DNA of 13,299 bases from the NCBI GenBank assembly GCA_031546715.1, contig JAVBKA010000131.1, forward strand, positions 1 to 13,299. The letters are read 5' to 3'. This document shows positions 1 to 6,982 of the stretch, piece after piece (positions within the stretch are counted from its first letter, which is position 1; each line of letters opens with the position of its first letter). This DNA comes from JAVBKA01 sp031546715. Lineage in GTDB: Bacteria; Bacillota; Clostridia; Oscillospirales; UBA929. Under the pieces are notes generated by a model. It saw nothing but the letters and a program-made list of their open reading frames with translations, had not been told where the DNA came from and did no database searches. A program made the position numbers and the translations under genes.

Positions 1-76
1 TAAAAAGAATCAGATTTTTTTTTCGGTTTGCTGCGCCCTTAGAAGGAATTTTTTGACTGCGAGCTGTTTTTTCCAT
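1..76 (-). CDS. 5' fragment of an unidentified gene leaving the left edge
   Basis: An ATG at 76-74 opens a frame that stays open for 25 codons to the window edge. The peptide begins MEKTARSQKIPSKG and continues to a basic stretch followed by hydrophobic residues (RKKNLILF). An AGGG ribosome binding site lies at 83-86, 6 nt before the ATG, and a strong promoter lies about 70 nt upstream (154-182). A polybasic N-terminus running into hydrophobic residues is typical of the cytoplasmic lead-in to a first membrane helix. In a pectin locus a sugar ABC-transporter permease would fit, but that is inference from context and charge pattern only. A competing short frame from the ATG at 110-108 stops after 23 codons and is less likely. 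The function is not recognised. Confidence 0.5.
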   Translation of the reverse strand, partial: MEKTARSQKIPSKGAANRKKNLILF

Positions 77-153
77 TCGATACCCTGCCTTCGATATTGT
101 ACTTCGCCATATTTTGACTTATTCCATAAAAATTGGTTTGAACTCTTGGGATT

Positions 154-182
154 ATTGTACAACATGTTTACAGCATTGTCAA
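154..182 (-). promoter_or_regulatory. Strong sigma-A-type promoter for the left-edge gene, with operator-like dyad
   Basis: Read on the minus strand, there is a perfect -35 box TTGACA (177-182), a 17-nt spacer and a -10 box TACAAT (154-159). Predicted transcription starts near 147, giving a leader of about 70 nt before the ATG at 76. The spacer and -10 carry an imperfect dyad at 156-172: TGTA and TACA flank the perfect palindrome AACATGTT, with one extra base breaking the symmetry. It resembles a LacI-type operator, but nothing else shows which regulator would bind. The promoter separates the left-edge gene from the uxaC operon upstream. Confidence 0.6.
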
Positions 183-399
183 CAACTTTTGTAATTTTAA
201 CTTTTAAACTGTTTTCCCCTTGTAGAATGAGGCATTTCAGGTCATGGCAATACTTTTGTATTCCATTTTTTTTGCTTTGGAAAAAATTTTTACTCACTTC
301 AGAGAATAAATAGTAGTTTTGACTAAAACAAGCCTGGCAAAAACGAGCCTTACCGATACGGCGACGGCATAAAAGTTTGAACTCCACACGCACGAACGC

Positions 400-427
400 C
401 TGTAGCCTTTTTAATTCAAGGCTACAG
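400..427. terminator. Hairpin after the aldo/keto reductase gene, possible terminator
   Basis: Perfect 10-bp arms CTGTAGCCTT (400-409) and AAGGCTACAG (418-427) enclose an 8-nt loop, 24 nt downstream of the reductase stop codon. It probably marks the 3' end of the leftward operon. For leftward transcripts no U-run follows the stem. A T6 run (433-438) lies on the other side, where it would serve a rightward transcript, although no rightward gene is seen here. Termination efficiency and direction are therefore uncertain, and the structure may act mainly as a 3'-end stabiliser. Confidence 0.5.
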
Positions 428-451
428 ACGAGTTTTTTGTCTACACCGACG

Positions 452-1435
452 CTAATCCCAAAGTGCTTTCCAGTCCTTCGCACCTTGCCACAGAAAAACC
501 TGACCTTTTATTAATCGACAACCTGCCTCGGCCGCTTCCAATGACTTCATTTCGTCCTCAGTGAGAGGATTTTCGCAGACAGCCCGCAAATTTGCTAGGT
601 TTTTCTCACGACTTATTGAAAATGGAATGGGTATCTGCCCTCTTTGGTGCGCCCACTTAAGGCAAATTGCGGCGGGGTGAACTCCGTGCGCCTTTGCGAT
701 TTCAGCCACAATCGGCACTTCCATGTCCACAACGTCCTCCGGTGTTTTATCGCGCTCTGGTCTGTTCGGCGAACCGATGGGGCAATAGCCCACGGGTAAA
801 ATGTTTTTACTCACGCAGTAATCAAACAATTCCTTTTGCTGAAATGTAGGATGCAGCTCCATTTCGTTGATTTCAGGCAATATTTGTGCGTTTTTTAACA
901 GTGCGTCAAGCTTAGAGCTGGTCATGTTTGACGTGCCGATATATCTCACCAGACCGTCCTTCACAAGCCGCTCCATCTCGTGCCATGTTTCCATGTACGC
1001 CTCCAAAATAAAAGGTTTGGCGTTAGGGTCACGAAAATCGGGGTCTGCGCCAACGGGGTGAAAGTTTGGGAAAGGCCAATGCACTAAGTAAAAATCCAGA
1101 TAGTCAAGCTGTAAATCACGAAGGCCTTTCTCACAGCTCTTGCGAACCTCCCGATGCCTGTCGTTCCAAAGCTTAGAGGTAATTATCAGTTCCTTTCGGG
1201 GAATACCGCTGTTAAAAACGTCTGAGAAAACCTCGCCAATCAGCTCCTCGTTACCGTACACGGCCGCGCAGTCAAAACTTCTAAAGCCAACGTCTACGGA
1301 CTCCCGAACCGCCGCCGCAACCTCTTTTGGCGAGTATCTGTCCGACCCAAAGGTACCCATGCCAATAGCGGGTATCAAAGTTCCGTCTCGCAGTTTTTTT
1401 GACGGCACTTTTGCAGGGTTTACGCACTCAGTCAT
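452..1435 (-). CDS. Aldo/keto reductase, last gene of the uxaC operon
   Basis: This is a full-length 327-aa aldo/keto reductase: a single (beta/alpha)8 barrel, cytoplasmic, reducing sugar aldehydes or ketones with a nicotinamide cofactor. The catalytic tetrad is visible as D55, Y60, K88 and H119. Other family signatures are GFRSFDCAAVYGNE near 50-63, the LDYLDFYLVHWP strand and the VRYIGTSNM segment. The usual C-terminal IPKS/T motif, whose lysine contacts the NADP 2'-phosphate, reads IPFS here, and the arginine expected five residues further on is lysine. NADH use is therefore plausible. The start ATG overlaps the end of fucU (shared ATGACTGA, 1428-1435), with an AAGGGG site at 1445-1450, which suggests translational coupling. 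Substrate is unknown. Context suggests a uronate, L-fucose or other pectin-derived sugar. Confidence 0.88.
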   Translation of the reverse strand: MTECVNPAKVPSKKLRDGTLIPAIGMGTFGSDRYSPKEVAAAVRESVDVGFRSFDCAAVYGNEELIGEVFSDVFNSGIPRKELIITSKLWNDRHREVRKSCEKGLRDLQLDYLDFYLVHWPFPNFHPVGADPDFRDPNAKPFILEAYMETWHEMERLVKDGLVRYIGTSNMTSSKLDALLKNAQILPEINEMELHPTFQQKELFDYCVSKNILPVGYCPIGSPNRPERDKTPEDVVDMEVPIVAEIAKAHGVHPAAICLKWAHQRGQIPIPFSISREKNLANLRAVCENPLTEDEMKSLEAAEAGCRLIKGQVFLWQGAKDWKALWD

Positions 1436-1853
1436 TGGTAACTACCCCTTTTTTGAGGATTATATTTGCGTAAATCGCACTTTCACCCGTTGCAACAATT
1501 GCGTACGCTTTTTTTGCACGCTCATAGAATGCGAACCGTTCTACGTACTCAATGTTTGCGGGTTCTTCGTTTGCAACAATTTCTTTGTATGTCTGCCAGA
1601 TTGCAGGCTCGGCATCTCCTGCGCCGTTTTGCATAAGTGCGACAGATGCGTCAACATATGTGTCTAAGGGTAGAAATTTCAATACGGCTTTTAAAACATC
1701 GGGGACGCCGTGACCGTCAAGGCGAATTAGACGATTTGCGTTGGATGCCGCAGGAAAGTTTCCGTCAGCGATAACCAACTCGTCTCCATGTCCCATTTCC
1801 ATTAAAATTTTTAACAAATCAGGTGAAATAATGCAAGGAATTCCTTTTAACAT
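1428..1853 (-). CDS. fucU: L-fucose mutarotase, RbsD/FucU family
   Basis: This 141-aa protein matches FucU of Escherichia coli in length and layout: an opening like MLKxIxxxISPxLLKxLxEMGHGDE with the conserved His22, then a late FAFYERAKKAYAIVATGE block and a C-terminal ILKKGV. FucU proteins interconvert the alpha and beta anomers of L-fucose and some related pyranoses, supplying the anomer that the next enzyme needs. The start is supported by a GAGG site at 1862-1865, about 8 nt upstream. The dehydrogenase stop is 14 nt upstream, and the aldo/keto reductase start overlaps the 3' end by 8 nt. No fucose isomerase, kinase or aldolase accompanies it, so its presence in a uronate operon is unusual. 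The family is clear; the physiological sugar is inferred. Confidence 0.92.
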   Translation of the reverse strand: MLKGIPCIISPDLLKILMEMGHGDELVIADGNFPAASNANRLIRLDGHGVPDVLKAVLKFLPLDTYVDASVALMQNGAGDAEPAIWQTYKEIVANEEPANIEYVERFAFYERAKKAYAIVATGESAIYANIILKKGVVTND

Positions 1854-1867
1854 AATCGTTTACCTCA

Positions 1868-2917
1868 CTAATCTTCAAAAACTACTGCGACCTTGCCGCA
1901 ATTTCCCTCAGCCATCACTTTAAACGCCTCGTCAGCTTTTTCAAGCGGATAGCAATGGGTAATCAGCTCCCCCGGATGAATGCCCCAACGTACAAGCTTT
2001 GAGACCAACTCTTCCATGCGCCAAATGCTTGTAACCCATGAGCCGTAAATCGTTTTCTGGTCGTGAATGATGTCGGGGCTTGGGTTAAATTCGCATGTTC
2101 CGCCCTCTCCAACAAATGCGATTTTCCCCCACTTCCCAGTGGCGCGTATTGCAAGCTGACGCGCGTGAGTGTTGCCCGAACAGTCAACAGCGCGCTCGAC
2201 GCCCTGACCGTCAGTGAGCTTCATAATTTCTTGCAGCGTATCAGCGTTAGAATCAAAAACATAATCGCAAAGTCCTTTTTCCATAGCCAACTTGCGGCGG
2301 TACTCACTAACGTCCACGCCGATGAGCTTTGATGCACCCATTGACTTTGCAAGCATTAGAGCCGCAAGCCCGACAGGACCAAGACCTGTGACAAGAACAG
2401 CATCTGTCCCTGAAACGCCGATTTTAATCAACCCTTCATACACTGTTCCAAAGCCGCATGCAACCTGCGCGCCGTCGTTATATGTAAGACTGTCCGGAAG
2501 TGGGACTAAGTCCTTTTCTTCTGCCAAAATATAGGGAGCCATACCTCCGTCACGCTGCCAGCCGTAGGCGGCGCGGAGCGGACTGGTACAGGATATCATA
2601 TACCCTTGGCGGCAATCCATACAAACTCCACAGCCAGAAATATGATACACAACCACACGGTCGCCCTCTTTAAAACGTCGCATACCCTCGCCAACCTTGA
2701 CAATTTGTCCCGCTGGTTCATGTCCTGCAATTTTGTTTTGATAGCCTTCTGGACCTTTTCCCAAATGCTCCCGATAAATCGCTCTGATATCGCTGCCACA
2801 AATCGTGGAAGACTTTGTTTTAATCAGCACCTGACCATGTCCTGGGGTGGGGATGTCCACTTCCTTGAAAATAACCGTACTGTTACCGGGGAGGTATGCG
2901 CCTTGCATTTTGTTCAT
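1868..2917 (-). CDS. Zinc-dependent medium-chain dehydrogenase (sugar alcohol/L-threonine dehydrogenase-like)
   Basis: This is a 349-aa medium-chain dehydrogenase/reductase, a cytoplasmic enzyme that oxidises a secondary alcohol or sugar hydroxyl. Catalytic-zinc ligands are C40 (ICGSD) and H66-E67 (GHEPAG). Four structural-zinc cysteines are C96, C99, C102 and C110. The Rossmann motif GLGPVG is at 178-183, and D202 at the end of the next strand (IGVDVS) favours NAD over NADP. The ATG at 2917 is chosen because AAAGGGG lies at about 2925-2931, right at the uxaC stop, giving a 13-nt gap. A frame extension to 3037 would run back through uxaC. The substrate cannot be assigned. Relatives act on L-threonine, sorbitol, galactitol or hexonates, and next to fucU an L-fucose-type dehydrogenase is conceivable. 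Confidence 0.88.
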   Translation of the reverse strand: MNKMQGAYLPGNSTVIFKEVDIPTPGHGQVLIKTKSSTICGSDIRAIYREHLGKGPEGYQNKIAGHEPAGQIVKVGEGMRRFKEGDRVVVYHISGCGVCMDCRQGYMISCTSPLRAAYGWQRDGGMAPYILAEEKDLVPLPDSLTYNDGAQVACGFGTVYEGLIKIGVSGTDAVLVTGLGPVGLAALMLAKSMGASKLIGVDVSEYRRKLAMEKGLCDYVFDSNADTLQEIMKLTDGQGVERAVDCSGNTHARQLAIRATGKWGKIAFVGEGGTCEFNPSPDIIHDQKTIYGSWVTSIWRMEELVSKLVRWGIHPGELITHCYPLEKADEAFKVMAEGNCGKVAVVFED

Positions 2918-2930
2918 TGTCTGACCCCTT

Positions 2931-4328
2931 TCAAAATTCAAAATACGCCTTTGCGTTGTTGTAAGAAATGTCTTGTACCATTTTGCCCAAGGCTGCTTTA
3001 TCCCATGGATATTCGCCGTTTTCCACCCATGAGCCAATCAAATTGCACAAAATGCGGCGAAAATATTCGTGACGTGTGTAGGATAAAAAGCTGCGGGAAT
3101 CTGTCAGCATTCCGACGAAATTACCAAGAACCGCTCTTGACGACAGGTTCACAATCTGCTGCTCCATGCCATGCTTAGTGTCGTTAAACCACCACGCACT
3201 GCCGTGCTGAAGCTTGCTCGGATAGTCTTTTTGAAAGCAGCCTGTCATAACTGCAAGCATTGCGTCGTCGTTTGGATTAAGAGAGTACAGGATAGTTTTT
3301 GGTAGGTCACCGCTTTTGCTCAGTGAATCCAAAAACTGCGCAATGCTCAAACTGCAATCTCTTGAGGAGATGGCATCGTACCCCGTATCGGGTCCCAGTT
3401 TGTTTAGCATCAAGGTGTTAATACTGCGGATTGCGCCGTAATGAAGCTGCATAACCCAGCCGAGCTTGTTATATTGCCGCCCTAAAAATTGGAGAACGGT
3501 GGTTTTGTACAATAAAACGTCAGCCTCGCTCAAAGTCTCCCCCGCTAGTGCCCGCTTAAAAACAGACTCGGCTTCACTTTTTGTGCCTTGTTGAAAGGGG
3601 ACAAAATCCAGTCCGTGGTCTGAGGCTCGGCAACCCATTTTGTTGAAGAATTGGATTCGGTTTTCTAGTGCATCAAAGAGGTCGTCCAAGCATTGAATAG
3701 TTTTTTCGGCGGCCTTGCCCAAGGCTAAAATATACTCTGAAAACCCTGATTTTTCGCAGTTCATCGCCTTGTCGGGTCTAAATGACGGCGCAACTTTCAC
3801 TTTGAGACTGCTGTTTTCTTTCAATGCGGCATGATGCTCAAGAGAATCAACAGGGTCGTCGGTGGTTGCAATGACTTCAACGTTAGAGCTTTTTATTATG
3901 CCTTGAACACGAAGACTGTCGTCCTTAAGCCGCGCGTTGCCGTGCGTCCAGATTTCTTGGGCAGTGTCTGGATTTATAACTAAATCACAGTCGAAGTATC
4001 TGCGCAACTCTAGATGTGTCCAGTGATACAAAGGGTTGCCGATTGCCTTGGGAAGTGCCTTGGTAAACTCAAAAAACTTTTCGTAATCACTGCTATCCCC
4101 TGTTATTAATCGCTCGTCCGTGCCGTTTGCACGGATTAAACGCCACTTATAGTGGTCGCCCCCAAGCCAAAGCTGAGTAATGTTCTCAAATTGGCGATTT
4201 TGGGCTATTTCTGCAGGATTTATATGGCAATGATAATCAATAATCGGCATTTTAGATGCGTAGTCATGATATAACTCGCTGGCAGTATGGCTTTGTAATA
4301 AGAAATCCTCGTTTAAAAATGCTTTCAT
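2931..4328 (-). CDS. uxaC: Uronate isomerase (glucuronate/galacturonate isomerase)
   Basis: UxaC converts D-galacturonate to D-tagaturonate and D-glucuronate to D-fructuronate, the first step of intracellular hexuronate breakdown. The 465-aa length is normal for this amidohydrolase-superfamily family. The metal-binding HxH is H33-C-H35 in IIDYHCHINP. Other family blocks are LWLGGDHYKWRLIRANG (53-69), TTDDP (155-159), ASDHGLD (235-241), MQLHYGAIR (293-301), SAWWFNDTKHGMEQQ and GMLTDSRSF (406-414). The start has a GAGG site with 6-7 nt spacing and lies 12 nt after the lacI-type regulator stop. It belongs to the leftward operon, while its pathway partners uxaB and uxaA are transcribed divergently from the same control region. 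Confidence 0.97.
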   Translation of the reverse strand: MKAFLNEDFLLQSHTASELYHDYASKMPIIDYHCHINPAEIAQNRQFENITQLWLGGDHYKWRLIRANGTDERLITGDSSDYEKFFEFTKALPKAIGNPLYHWTHLELRRYFDCDLVINPDTAQEIWTHGNARLKDDSLRVQGIIKSSNVEVIATTDDPVDSLEHHAALKENSSLKVKVAPSFRPDKAMNCEKSGFSEYILALGKAAEKTIQCLDDLFDALENRIQFFNKMGCRASDHGLDFVPFQQGTKSEAESVFKRALAGETLSEADVLLYKTTVLQFLGRQYNKLGWVMQLHYGAIRSINTLMLNKLGPDTGYDAISSRDCSLSIAQFLDSLSKSGDLPKTILYSLNPNDDAMLAVMTGCFQKDYPSKLQHGSAWWFNDTKHGMEQQIVNLSSRAVLGNFVGMLTDSRSFLSYTRHEYFRRILCNLIGSWVENGEYPWDKAALGKMVQDISYNNAKAYFEF

Positions 4329-4340
4329 GGCACACCTCGT

Positions 4341-5339
4341 TTAATTATTTACAGGAAATGTATCCCTTTGGACAAACCTTGCCGCGATTGTAACCTTTTG
4401 TGGCGGTGTAACGTCTTGCAGTAAATCTCTAAGCATCCCCACCGCCGTGTCGCATAGGCTGTCTCGCATGTTGTCCACGCTTGAAAGGGATGGCGTACAG
4501 CATTCTGCGAAAATGGAGTTGTTAAAGCCAATTATGGGCAGTGTATTGCGGGCGGTAGCCAAAGCTTTACTCGCCCCAACAGCAATTATATCCTCAGATG
4601 TAAGCACTGAATCAAATTGCAGCTCGCTTTCTATAAGAGATGCCATCATTGCGGACACATCGGAAAGTTGATTGCTCGTTCGGTGAATAAGCTCTCTGCG
4701 GACGGTCATACCGCACTCCGCCACACCGTCACTGTACCCCCCCAGTTTTTGCATACCTGAGTAGGTTTCGGCGTCATAGAGATACAAAATGTCACGGCAG
4801 CCTGCACTAAACATTCTGGAAACATTGTCCTTCATTGCCTGCCGTTCGTCGCACAGAACGCAGTGAACGCCTTCACATTCGATTAACCCATTGATTACGA
4901 TTAGCGGCGTGTGCCGTGCGGCTTGTTCTAAATGACCACCCGCCTGTTCTTGAAGCGCAGAGCCTACAAGCAAAATAGCATCAACTTTTTTTGCAAGCAA
5001 CAGGTTGATTCCGTTCTTTTTGCCTTGCAGGTCGTTGCCTGTACAGCATAAAAGCGCGTCCAGCCCCTCTTTTCTCAGCGCAAGCTCCAGACGGGAAACC
5101 ACTGCGGCATAATAAATATCTGACACATCGGTGACCAAAATTCCCACCATTCGCATACTGCCAAGACCCAGCCCCCGAGCAAATGGATTCGGCTTGAACC
5201 CCAATTGTTCAACAGTTTCTAAAACCTTTTGCCGTGTTGCCTCTCGAACTGCACCGCTTCCAGACAGCACTCTCGAGACCGTGGCGATGGACACGCCAGC
5301 TTTCTGGGCGATGTCATAAATATTAACTTTTCCGTACAT
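4341..5339 (-). CDS. LacI-family transcriptional regulator of the hexuronate locus
   Basis: This 332-aa LacI/GalR-type regulator has an N-terminal helix-turn-helix (IYDIAQKAGVSIATVSRVLSG, about 7-27), a hinge helix region (FKPNPFARGLG, 48-58) and a periplasmic-binding-protein-like sensor domain beginning RMVGILVTDVSDIYY. The start is fixed by an AGGAGG site at 5349-5354, about 9 nt upstream. It is the first gene of the leftward operon and faces uxaB across a 161-nt region. That region holds two matching LacI-type operators at 5352-5369 and 5469-5490, so it most likely represses its own operon and uxaBA. The inducer is probably a uronate such as galacturonate or tagaturonate, which is inference. 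Functional analogues are the LacI-type uronate regulators KdgR and UxaR, but no symbol is assigned. Confidence 0.93.
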   Translation of the reverse strand: MYGKVNIYDIAQKAGVSIATVSRVLSGSGAVREATRQKVLETVEQLGFKPNPFARGLGLGSMRMVGILVTDVSDIYYAAVVSRLELALRKEGLDALLCCTGNDLQGKKNGINLLLAKKVDAILLVGSALQEQAGGHLEQAARHTPLIVINGLIECEGVHCVLCDERQAMKDNVSRMFSAGCRDILYLYDAETYSGMQKLGGYSDGVAECGMTVRRELIHRTSNQLSDVSAMMASLIESELQFDSVLTSEDIIAVGASKALATARNTLPIIGFNNSIFAECCTPSLSSVDNMRDSLCDTAVGMLRDLLQDVTPPQKVTIAARFVQRDTFPVNN

Positions 5340-5351
5340 TTCACGTCACCT

Positions 5352-5369
5352 CCTGAAAGAGCTTACATT
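5352..5369. promoter_or_regulatory. LacI-type operator O2, over the regulator operon's transcription start
   Basis: The 14-bp core TGAAAGAGCTTACA (5354-5367) differs at one base from the core of the perfect operator at 5473-5486. The right half CTTACATT is intact; the left half CCTGAAAG is degenerate and overlaps the regulator's AGGAGG site. It covers the predicted start of the leftward transcript (about 5364), so bound repressor would block initiation and give autoregulation. Confidence 0.75.
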
Positions 5370-5370
5370 C

Positions 5371-5399
5371 AGTATATCGCTCTCCAAAGGTAATTGCAA
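5371..5399 (-). promoter_or_regulatory. Promoter of the lacI-type regulator/uxaC operon
   Basis: On the minus strand there is a -35 box TTGCAA (5394-5399), a 17-nt spacer and a -10 box TATACT (5371-5376). Predicted transcription starts near 5364, inside operator O2, giving a leader of about 25 nt to the ATG at 5339. Spacing is ideal and each box is one or two bases from consensus. Confidence 0.72.
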
Positions 5400-5438
5400 G
5401 GGTTTTTTATGCAATTTTAATAATAATCGCAATAAATA

Positions 5439-5467
5439 TTGACAACCATTTCTATCGGTGCTATCAT
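5439..5467 (+). promoter_or_regulatory. Promoter of uxaB-uxaA
   Basis: There is a perfect -35 box TTGACA (5439-5444), a 17-nt spacer and a -10 box TATCAT (5462-5467). Transcription is expected near 5474, within operator O1, with a leader of about 27 nt. This makes a strong promoter that is off while repressor is bound. Confidence 0.8.
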
Positions 5468-5468
5468 G

Positions 5469-5490
5469 AAAATGTAAGAGCTTACATTTT
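5469..5490. promoter_or_regulatory. LacI-type operator O1, perfect 10-bp dyad before uxaB
   Basis: The arms AAAATGTAAG (5469-5478) and CTTACATTTT (5481-5490) are exact reverse complements around a 2-nt centre, AG. The site sits just after the -10 box, covers the predicted start and ends one base before the AGGAGG of uxaB. The core TGTAAG-AG-CTTACA has the layout of LacI/CcpA-family sites; only the usual central CG is replaced by AG. The adjacent LacI-type protein is the obvious ligand. Confidence 0.85.
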
Positions 5491-5500
5491 AGGAGGAAGC

Positions 5501-6982
5501 ATGATGGAACAGATAAATCAGGTATATACCAAGCCCGTTCGCACGGTCAACACCATTCAGTTTGGAGAAGGAAATTTTTTACGTGCCTTTGTGGATTACT
5601 TTTTTGATATTGCCAACGAAAAAGGCGTATGCGATAACGGAGTTGTGATTGTCAAGCCGATTCAATATGGAAGCCTTGATATGCTCCGTTCGCAAAACTG
5701 TGTTTACACAGTTATCCTCCGAGGCGTTCAAGACGGCGCCGGCGTAACAGAAAAGCGTGTAATCACAAGCGTAGACAGCGCAATCGACGCTTACGAGGAA
5801 TACGCAGAATTTATGGCACTGACTAAGCTGCCATCTCTTCGTTTTGTCGTGTCCAACACTACCGAAGCCGGAATTGTCTACGACGAAAACGACGCATACG
5901 AGCTTTGCCCTCCCCGAAGCTACCCCGGAAAGCTGACTAAGATGCTCCATGAGCGGTTTACAACTTTTAGTGGCGATGTTGACAAGGGCTTGATTATTTT
6001 GCCTGTAGAGCTAATCGAGCAAAACGGAACTCGCTTAAAAGAGTGCGTCCGCAAGCTTTCCGCCCTTTGGAAGCTGCCTGACGATTTCCTTCAATGGGTT
6101 GAGCAGAGCTGCCTGTTTTGCAACACCTTGGTTGACCGCATTGTTACAGGCTACCTCAAGGAGGACACACAGTTTTTAGAACAATCTTCAGGCTATACGG
6201 ACAATATGGTCGTTGCCGCTGAGCCGTTTGGTCTATGGGTTATCGAAAGCGATAAGCCTGAGACGGTGCAACGCGCATTACCTCTCGACCGTGCGGGTTT
6301 GCCCGTTTTGTTCACTGATAACCTCGAACCCTACCGCACACGCAAGGTGCGGCTTCTTAACGGCGCACACACGGCAATGGTTTTGGCAGGCTACTTGTCA
6401 GGACTGGACACAGTACTTGACTGCACTCAGGACGAGGACTTTAAGCTGTTTTTAAAGCATGTACTTCTAAAAGAGATTGCCCCGACAGTAAAACTGTCTA
6501 CCGAAATAGTCGAAGCCTTTGCAAAATCGGTTCAGGAACGCTTTGAGAACCCATATATCAAGCACAGTCTGCTCTCAATCGCGCTGAACTCCGTTTCAAA
6601 ATGGAAGTCACGCATTTTACCTACAATTAAGGACAGTCTTCAAGCTAGTGGACATTTACCATCACTGCTATGCTTCTCTCTGTCCGCATTGGCGGCGTTT
6701 TACCAAGTAGCCTCTGACGATGTCGGAAAATTGTTTGGTAGCAGAAACGGTCAGCAATACCCTATTCTTGACGATGAAGCCGTTATCCGTTTCTTCTCGG
6801 AAAATCAAGATAAATCAAGCGGCGCATTAGTTGACGCTCTGTGCAAACGCTCAGATTTCTGGGGCGAAGACCTATCTCTAATTCCAAATTTTGTTTCATT
6901 AGTTGCGGAAAATCTTGAAGCAATTCGCACTCATGGTATGCGCAACGCAGTTAAAGCACTTTTAAAAGAGGAAACAATATGA
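5501..6982 (+). CDS. uxaB: Tagaturonate reductase (altronate oxidoreductase)
   Basis: UxaB reduces D-tagaturonate to D-altronate with NADH, the second step of galacturonate breakdown. The 493-aa protein belongs to the mannitol dehydrogenase/polyol long-chain dehydrogenase family. It shows the N-terminal cofactor segment FGEGNFLRAF (21-30), SNTTEAG (119-124 region), NTLVDRIV (208-215) and the catalytic K-x4-N-x2-H motif as K282, N287 and H290 in RKVRLLNGAHT. An AGGAGG site at 5491-5496 precedes two adjacent ATG codons. The first is 4 nt away and the second (5504) 7 nt away, so translation may start at either. The stop overlaps the uxaA start by four bases (ATGA). Fructuronate reductase UxuB is the closest alternative, but pairing with uxaA favours UxaB. 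Confidence 0.94.
   Translation: MMEQINQVYTKPVRTVNTIQFGEGNFLRAFVDYFFDIANEKGVCDNGVVIVKPIQYGSLDMLRSQNCVYTVILRGVQDGAGVTEKRVITSVDSAIDAYEEYAEFMALTKLPSLRFVVSNTTEAGIVYDENDAYELCPPRSYPGKLTKMLHERFTTFSGDVDKGLIILPVELIEQNGTRLKECVRKLSALWKLPDDFLQWVEQSCLFCNTLVDRIVTGYLKEDTQFLEQSSGYTDNMVVAAEPFGLWVIESDKPETVQRALPLDRAGLPVLFTDNLEPYRTRKVRLLNGAHTAMVLAGYLSGLDTVLDCTQDEDFKLFLKHVLLKEIAPTVKLSTEIVEAFAKSVQERFENPYIKHSLLSIALNSVSKWKSRILPTIKDSLQASGHLPSLLCFSLSALAAFYQVASDDVGKLFGSRNGQQYPILDDEAVIRFFSENQDKSSGALVDALCKRSDFWGEDLSLIPNFVSLVAENLEAIRTHGMRNAVKALLKEETI

Larger units (their letters stand above)
77..451. other. AT-rich intergenic region without a convincing gene
   Basis: This 375-nt stretch between the aldo/keto reductase stop and the left-edge gene is clearly more AT-rich than the flanking genes. 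It holds the promoter at 154-182, the leader of the left-edge gene and the hairpin at 400-427. Frames of 86 codons (plus) and 157 codons (minus) cross it, but neither has a good ribosome binding site or recognisable protein features, and both run through the promoter. No RNA gene was recognised. Confidence 0.6.

Noticed and set aside
53..313. 86-codon plus-strand frame rich in F, L and C
   Set aside because: It lies antisense to the left-edge promoter and gene start and lacks a ribosome binding site. Its hydrophobic composition is what AT-rich antisense sequence gives.
10..483. 157-codon minus-strand frame across the AT-rich left region
   Set aside because: It begins inside the 3' end of the aldo/keto reductase gene, runs through the promoter at 154-182 and the start of the better-supported left-edge gene, has no good ribosome binding site and shows no recognisable protein pattern.
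1140..1667. 175-codon plus-strand frame
   Set aside because: It is antisense to the aldo/keto reductase and fucU and has no independent support.
2918..3037. N-terminal extension of the zinc dehydrogenase
   Set aside because: It would overlap uxaC by more than 100 nt. The ATG at 2917 has a well-placed AAAGGGG and gives the usual family N-terminus.
2606..3178. 190-codon plus-strand frame
   Set aside because: It is antisense to the zinc dehydrogenase and uxaC, both of which have clear family motifs.
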